The notes beneath the pieces were generated by a model. It ran no database searches, had not been told where the DNA came from, and saw only the letters and a list, made by a program, of their open reading frames with translations. Below are positions 58,808 through 64,000 of a stretch of 64,000 bases of DNA, in pieces. The DNA comes from Ceratopteris richardii (lineage: Eukaryota; Streptophyta; Polypodiopsida; Polypodiales; Pteridaceae): contig CM035432.1 in assembly GCA_020310875.1 (NCBI GenBank), positions 100,704,012 to 100,768,011 on the forward strand. The letters run 5' to 3'. The translations under genes were made by a program, and so were the position numbers. Each line of letters begins with the position of its first letter. The first letter of the stretch is position 1.

Positions 58808-60420
58808 GTTAGGAGGTCATCTAGGCACAAATGGCAACCCACAAGGTATAGTTATGACACTTCATTTCTGACTACTAAGGATTATGCTTATTTGGTAAAG
58901 TCAGATGAAGATCCATCTACATATGATGAAGCCAAAGGCAAGAGAAATTGGGAAGAAGCTATGCAAGAGGAGTATGATGCATTGATAGAGAATCAGACTT
59001 GGGATCTCGTTCCTAAACCTAATAGCCAGAAAATTATTGGATGTAAGTGGGTTTACAAAACAAAAAGATTTGCAGATGGAAGTGTGTCTAGGTACAAAGC
59101 CTGACTTGTTGTGAAAGGGTATGCACAGACATATGGAGTGGACTATGATGAGACCTATAGTCCTGTGGCAAAAATGACAACCATCAGAACTCTCATAGCA
59201 ATTGCTGCTTGCAAAGGTTGGAAGTTATCTCAATTAGATGTTAAAAATGCTTTTTTGAATGGTTACATTTCAGATGAAGTTTACATGGAGCAACCAGATG
59301 GGTTCAAAGATCAAGTGAGTCCAAATTATGTGTGTAAGCTCAAGAGAGCTTTGTATGGATTCAAGCAGGCCCCAAGGGCTTGGAATTATAGGCTTGTAAA
59401 ATTCTTAAAAGATCTTGGATTTCAAGCATCAAAGGCAGATAGTAGCTTGCTACTCAAAGCAAGTGAAGATGGATTCATTTATGTTTGTATTTATGTTGAT
59501 GACATAATACTTACAGGAACAGATGATAAAGGAATACAAATGATCAAGAAACAGATGGAGAAAGAGTTCAAAATCAGTGATTTGGGGAACTTGTCATTCT
59601 TCTTGGGAATGGAGATTTCTTATACTCAACATGGAGTATATGTGACCCAAGAAAGGTATCTTAAAAATTTGCTAACCAAATTTAAAATGGAAGATTGCAG
59701 GGTTGCACCTACACCATTGGAAGTGAACCATAAATTGTCTAGATATGGAGGAGCAGAATTCAGAGACATGAAGCTCTATCAAAGTTTGGTTGGTAGCTTG
59801 ATTTATGCTACATTAACAAGGCCTGATTTGTCATATGCAGTTGGTGTGCTTTCACAATTCATGCATTGTCCTAGAAAGGAACATTGGATTGCAGGACAAA
59901 GAGTACTTAGGTACATCAAGGGTACACTAAGAGAAGGACTGTACTATGGATTTACTTCTGATACAAGAGTGAAGATATACAGTGATGCAGATTGGGCAGG
60001 TAGTTTGGATGATAGAAGATCAACACATGGATATTTGTGTTATGTGGGAGATAAGCTAATCTCATGGTGTTCTAAGAAGCAACATACAGTTGCTTTGTCA
60101 ACTACAGAAGCAGAATATAAAGGTATGCTGGAAGCTACAAAGGAAGTAATATGGCTAAAGACACTTTTGAAGGTTTTTTTATGTGATTCAAAGTATTCCT
60201 ATTATTTGTGGAGACAATATGAGTTCTCTATACTTGGCAGCTAATCCTGTGTTTCAGGCTAGAACTAAGCATATTGAAATACAATATCATTTTCTGAGAG
60301 AGAAGGTCATTGATAAGGAAATTGAAGTCATACACACTCCTACAAAAGATCAACTTGCAGATATGATGACAAAAAGTTTAGATGGACCAAAGTTATAGAA
60401 GCTCAAAGACATGGCAGGAA
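58808..60420 (+). pseudogene. Copia reverse transcriptase-RNase H, continuation of the same frame
   Basis: In phase with the upstream frame: VRRSSRHKWQPTRYSYDTSF, then RT from YDEAKGKRNWEEAMQEEYD and WDLVPKPNSQKIIGCKWVYK to TGA 59102 (an Arg codon in the sister copies). It then runs to 60170 with QLDVKNAFLNG, LKRALYGFKQAPRAWN, YVDD at about 59494-59505, KIYSDADWAG (RNase H Asp near 59984) and SKKQHTVALSTTEAEYKG. A frameshift in a run of T near 60175 moves the rest, NMSSLYLAANPVFQARTKHI and IQYHFLREKV, into the next frame. A further stop follows at 60396. The catalytic motifs themselves are intact. Confidence 0.92.
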
Positions 60421-60451
60421 TAAAAAGGATGCAGATAATCACAATTGATGA

Positions 60452-60463
60452 TTGAGGGGGAGC
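60452..60463 (+). promoter_or_regulatory. Polypurine tract
   Basis: The run ttgagggggagc directly precedes the 3' LTR start TGTTGG at 60464 and is identical to the tract before 54955. Confidence 0.85.
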
Positions 60464-60646
60464 TGTTGGAGCAAGACAATCAACAAATTATGATTATACA
60501 AAGGGTAGAAGTAAAGACATGAAGAGAAGATTGAAGATCAATGTCATGAATTGAAGGAAAGAATCAGATAGTAATGTTCTTTAATCAAATGTACATTAAT
60601 TCTTTAAGATACTTCAATATACTTGAAGTAGTTACGAGTCAGGACT

Positions 60647-60688
<42 letters not shown>

Positions 60689-61506
60689 TGCATTCTTGTA
60701 GTGATAGATGAGATATAGAGAAGAGAGTTGAAAGGAGTTAGTTGATGTACATTGTACAGATCATCCATCAGATGTATGAGGAAAACAGATAAGTGAAAAT
60801 TTCAGATATGGCGCGTCGATCTTCTCTCTCATTCTCCTTCTGTGCTTAATCTTTTGAGAAATTATTTTGCACGTATCTAAGTCCATAGCTAATCTGTCTA
60901 TGACTAGAATTTGAGAGGTTAATTGCGATGAGGTTGAGAGAATTCAGTTTAGGAACATTCATATGTGAAGATGTTCTGAGAATCGTCAAAACTGGCGCAG
61001 ATTTCATGTTCAGAGAAATGAACATTGCTCAGTGCACAGTGTAACGTTTTTCACAAGTGAGGGCTCAAAATCTAAGTTGAAAGGTAAGCCATCTATGGCT
61101 AAAAGATCTTGATCAAACGGGATTTACTTTGGGAGAACCAGTGTTAAGAAATTACAGGTGTTAAGGTCGCCTTTGCAAAGAAGCTGTTTCAGACATAGGT
61201 AAAGTGTTTCACACATTTCTCACAGTATACTCAATCATTTTGAGAAATTTAACTTGGAGAAGTTGCACAACTTTAAGGCGAAGCATTGTGCAAATTTTTA
61301 TTAAAAACTTTACAGGATTGATTAGCCAATCAGTAATTAATCTGTGGCAGACTTTCCAGGACATTTCAGTTTTCAACAGTTAGTCAAAATTCTGATAATT
61401 TGGTGATTGTTTTCTAAAATTAAGTGGAGTCTGAAGTTGTTCTTGATATAGAGGAGTTCTAAGTTCAAGTACAACTTGTTCTTTTGGAGATTAACACTCT
61501 CCATCA
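60464..61506 (+). repeat. 3' LTR (1043 bp)
   Basis: It matches the 5' LTR from TGTTGGAGCAAG to CTCTCCATCA, with scattered substitutions and a shorter (TA)n tract (60649-60686). Flanking sequence from 61507 is unrelated to copia. Confidence 0.92.
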
Positions 61507-61960
61507 GTTTCTTACCCATGAATCACGCTTGAATATCAAAGGAGCACCACATAAATGACAAACAAGCTATGATCTTATACACACATCAAACATACATTAC
61601 TTGGAATTGATTTGAGGAAAAAATTCAATACTCATGCACCTGAGCTGTAATGCCAATTCTTCACATCGGGTTCACCAAATGTCGGCGTGAAAGCGACGGT
61701 CAGTTGGCTTGATCCACCGTCCGTTGCTTTCGCGCCAACATCGTTCTAGGACCTACCTCTAGACCTACCTATACATCCACTCCTAGAACCTCCTACTCTA
61801 GAGTGTGACCTCGACCTATGAGATGGGCCAGCACCTGTATTGCGCTGAGGTGTCGAACGCATATGTGTACTACTAGAGCCAGTAGGGGATGGCTGAAAAG
61901 ATGTTCATGGTGGAGTCATAAAGCTAGGAGATATACCTCGGACACGAGTAGCACCACGTG
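61507..61960. other. Flank of CACTA relic; no gene recognised
   Basis: It contains the 61-bp palindrome at 61680 and a cluster of ctaga/acctac-like words (61744-61800). Plus-strand frames here are unconvincing. It may be the 3' end region of the minus-strand CACTA element, but no terminal CACTA repeat could be assigned. Confidence 0.4.
61680..61740. repeat. 61-bp imperfect palindrome
   Basis: TGTCGGCGTGAAAGCGACGG at the left pairs with CCGTCCGTTGCTTTCGCGCC and AACA at the right. About 18 of 22 positions of the arms match around a 17-base centre. The ends are TGT/ACA. It is GC-rich against an AT-rich surround and could be a terminal inverted repeat pair, a transposase-binding palindrome or a regulatory element. 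Confidence 0.8.
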
Positions 61961-62147
61961 TAGGAGTGATGCCTACAGGAGTGACACCAGTGGGAGTGAG
62001 GCCGGTAGGAGTGAGACTGGCAGGAGTGAGGCTGCCAAGAGTGAGGCTCGGGGGAGTGCTACCACGAGCGATCCAATATTGTGATGTTGTGGCCATATAT
62101 GCGGGAGCTACTTGAGAGATGAACTCTAAGAACTGCTCCTCTATCAT
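61905..62147 (-). pseudogene. Low-complexity frame with pentapeptide repeat
   Basis: The minus-strand frame reads MIEEQFLEFISQVAPAYMAT, then a run of (S/G)LTP(T/A/G) pentapeptides encoded by the 15-bp minisatellite, then RGATRVRGISPSFMTPP. It lies 3' to the CACTA transposase relic in the same orientation and could be part of the second CACTA gene, but no TNPA-type domain was recognised. It may also be chance translation of the minisatellite. Confidence 0.35.
61960..62060. repeat. 15-bp minisatellite, about seven copies
   Basis: Units such as gtaggagtgatgcct, acaggagtgacacca and gtgggagtgaggccg follow each other without gaps. The core ggagtgag is constant and the rest varies. Confidence 0.9.
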
Positions 62148-62319
62148 GGAATGTGGAGTGACAAGAGGGACTGTCTCCCATCGTGTTCTATAACGGAAGA
62201 ACTCAAATAATTAGCATATGATAAAAAGGTAATATAGAGAAATGGTAGTGTAGAAAAGAACCTAGCAAAAAAAATAAACAAAAATTAGTACGTACAAGGG
62301 TTTGATTCAAAACTCCTCT

Positions 62320-62945
62320 ATTCTAGCATCCTCTTGGAGATCCGATGCATAGAGAATATCTATCTCTATACTGACGTCTTCTAAATCAATTGGTATGCTA
62401 GTTTCTTCCTGATCATCATCTATTGCTCCATCCTATATTTCATCTTCTTCAAGGACCTCTTCTTCTCAAACAATGAAATCTTCCTCCACGACTATTGAAT
62501 GAATCTCAGAGTCCACTACAGATGGACTTTCTTCTACATCTATGTTCTCACAAATTTGTTTACTACATGGGGTGACTTGTAAAACAAATAGCCACTCTGG
62601 TTCTTTCAAATCTGGTATAAAAACAACTTGCTCATAGTTTTTGGGAAGTAGAAATGTACCTCTTTCATCCATCCATAATGTGGTGGAGTCGAGTTGAAGC
62701 AAAGCGCTTTTATCCTACCTCACTATTGCGTTTCTTCTGGAGGTGACTACTTTGAACCATATCACATAAAAAACAAAGTAATCAAACTTCCTAAAGGATA
62801 GTTTCAAGATATCTTCAATCACTCCACAATAATCTAGCTGGCCTTCTTGAGCATTATAATCTCTTGCACTCACTCTACTTTTTTGCAAAAAGTTCACCAT
62901 CACCCTACTATCAAAAGTACACCTATTTTTATCTATTTATGCGAT
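62320..62945 (-). pseudogene. CACTA transposase carboxy-terminal (DUF4216-like) relic
   Basis: The frame at 62903-62715 gives MVNFLQKSRVSARDYNAQEG QLDYCGVIEDILKLSFRKFD, then FVFYVIWFKV, matching the VxxxDYYGVLxDIIELxY and VLFKCDWF pattern of the domain after TNP2 in plant CACTA transposases. After a stop, 62702-62466 gives LPKNYEQVVFIPDLKEPEWL FVLQVTP, matching the QxxQVFYVxDxKxxxWxVV segment. It ends in an acidic tail (VEESPSVVDSEIHSIVVEED). The order and orientation agree with the TNP2 relic at 64000-62950. Confidence 0.7.
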
Positions 62946-62949
62946 CCAA

Positions 62950-64000
62950 AAGTGTCATCCATGAGACCATAGTGCATTGTATTTAGTATACTCCCAATCA
63001 TATCCCTTAGCAAGTTCTTCTTCTTCCTTAGAGATATCTTCACCCACTCCTTTTCCTTGTGAAACCGCTCTATCTAGCCATTTGCTCAATGGAAAAGGTG
63101 GAAGAGGTCGGAGACTTTCTGGAAGAGGCAAAAATCCATCAAATTCTTCCAGAGAATCTCTCCCACATTTTTAAAAATATGCATCGGGTCTACCAAATGA
63201 TTGTCAATAATTCACTCCAATAAGGGAGTTCATGAAAAGTTTACAACCGTTTCATGCCAACGACTAGAGTTTCTGAATCCCACAGTTGTTTCCAATGGCT
63301 AGATTTCATTTGGCATTGGACCTGTCGACCAATTTCTCCTTCACGTAAATCATGTCTATCAGTCAAATATCTATGGTGTCCTTCATAGATAATTTTACGC
63401 AGTGCTTTGGAATAGTGTGCTTCGAGTCATGGTCCGCATAAGAGACAAGCATGGTAACCCAAAATCAACAAACCTGAATGTCTTGCACTCGCATGTCTCG
63501 TCTTCTTATAGGTTGAGACATGTCACACATGGTAATCCCATTCCATAAAATGTGTAGTTTTTCCACAAGTGGTGAAAGGTATACATCCATGTTTTTTACC
63601 TTATACTTACTTGACACAATAAGAGCTAATAATAAATGACCTTTCTTTGTGGCCAGCCGTGGTAGGATGTTATAATTGAGCAAACATAGAGGCCATGTGC
63701 TCCAAGAAGAGCTACGTAAACCAAATGGATTTACTCCATCCACAGCTAGGCCTAGACATATGGACCGAGGCTCACTAGCAAACTCTGCCCACTTACTATC
63801 TATGTTCTTCCAAGCATGAGAGTCAGCAGGCACTCACATTACACCATCTATAGACCTGCTCTTTGCATGCCATGCCATTAACTCAGCTATGGATTTGCAT
63901 GTAAACATGTTCTTAATTCATGGAATGATAGGAAAGCGGAAAAGAACCTTTGTGGGAATTGCTTCGCCTATTTGCTCCAATATTTGGACATACATGGAGA
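62950..64000 (-). pseudogene. En/Spm (CACTA) TNP2-like transposase relic, runs off the window
   Basis: From the window edge the minus strand reads FRFPIIP, IKNMFTCKSIAELMAWHAKS and, at 63833-63465, PADSHAWKNIDSKWAEFASE PRSICLGLAVDGVNPFG, SSSWSTWPLCLLNYNILPRL and KNMDVYLSPLVEKLHILWNG. These are hallmark motifs of the plant TNP2/Transposase_21 family (HPADSxAWKxFDxxxPxFAxEPRNxRLGL, DGxNPFG, STWPVxLxxYNLPP, DIDVYLxPLIxELxxLW), with the acidic residues kept. Farther on, the translation is broken by stops, with pieces such as VNEEIGR-like and EEELAKGYDWEYTKYNALWS. It cannot encode a full transposase. The start lies outside the window. Confidence 0.85.

Noticed and set aside
61818..62084. Plus-strand Arg/Ser-rich frame over the 15-bp minisatellite
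   Set aside because: Composition follows the repeat; the minus frame fits the orientation of the CACTA relic better, and neither is strongly supported.

Overview
This window looks like repeat-rich nuclear DNA of a land plant. The signs are several decayed Ty1/copia elements primed by a tRNA-iMet-type site (TGGTATCAGAGC), plant-style Ty3/gypsy pol relics, an En/Spm (CACTA) TNP2-like transposase relic, and degenerate plant-type telomere repeats (TTTAGGG/TTAGGG) embedded in CA-rich satellite. I cannot name the species. I found no convincing host protein gene, tRNA, rRNA or CRISPR array. Nearly everything identifiable is transposon-derived, and most of it is pseudogenised.

Layout. 1-1320: unassigned. 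1831-6262: minus-strand LTR-retroelement relic with two ~0.93 kb LTRs; its interior keeps only a primer binding site and a Gag fragment, the rest being a 12-bp bidirectional repeat array and 1.7 kb of CA-rich satellite with telomere-like blocks. 6971-10815: heavily mutated plus-strand copia element. 14802-15620: LINE reverse-transcriptase relic. 16.3-17.8 kb: (TA)n, (CT)n and a 135-bp tandem repeat. 19545-23340: minus-strand gypsy RNase H/integrase remnant between ~645-bp direct repeats. 24101-25414: three long hairpins in a tandem array, one monomer split by a 440-bp solo LTR with a 5-bp target duplication. 27743-29100: second Gag/PBS/LTR relic related to the first. 29270-29960: copia integrase relic.

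32.4-51.5 kb is a nested block on the minus strand. A Ty3/gypsy element (Gag zinc knuckle, protease, RT at 51.4-48.15 kb; RNase H and integrase at 37.98-35.9 kb) is split by a copia cluster (37977-48150). The cluster reads internal-LTR-internal-LTR and itself carries a GC-richer plus-strand copia 3' end (42050-43152) from another lineage. Past the gypsy integrase, in the same orientation, lie a second retropepsin-like relic and a long unrecognised coding relic (34.1-32.4 kb).

51456-61506 is a plus-strand copia series: a 5'-truncated element with its LTR, then a truncated RT/RNase H copy, then an almost complete element (LTRs 54955-56067 and 60464-61506) whose single long frame covers Gag, protease, integrase, RT and RNase H with three nonsense codons and one frameshift. 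The window ends in a minus-strand CACTA transposase relic (about 62.3-64.0 kb) next to a 15-bp minisatellite and a 61-bp palindrome.

All domain assignments come from reading motifs by eye. No database search or alignment program was run, so boundaries are approximate except where terminal TG/CA, PBS or target duplications could be read directly.
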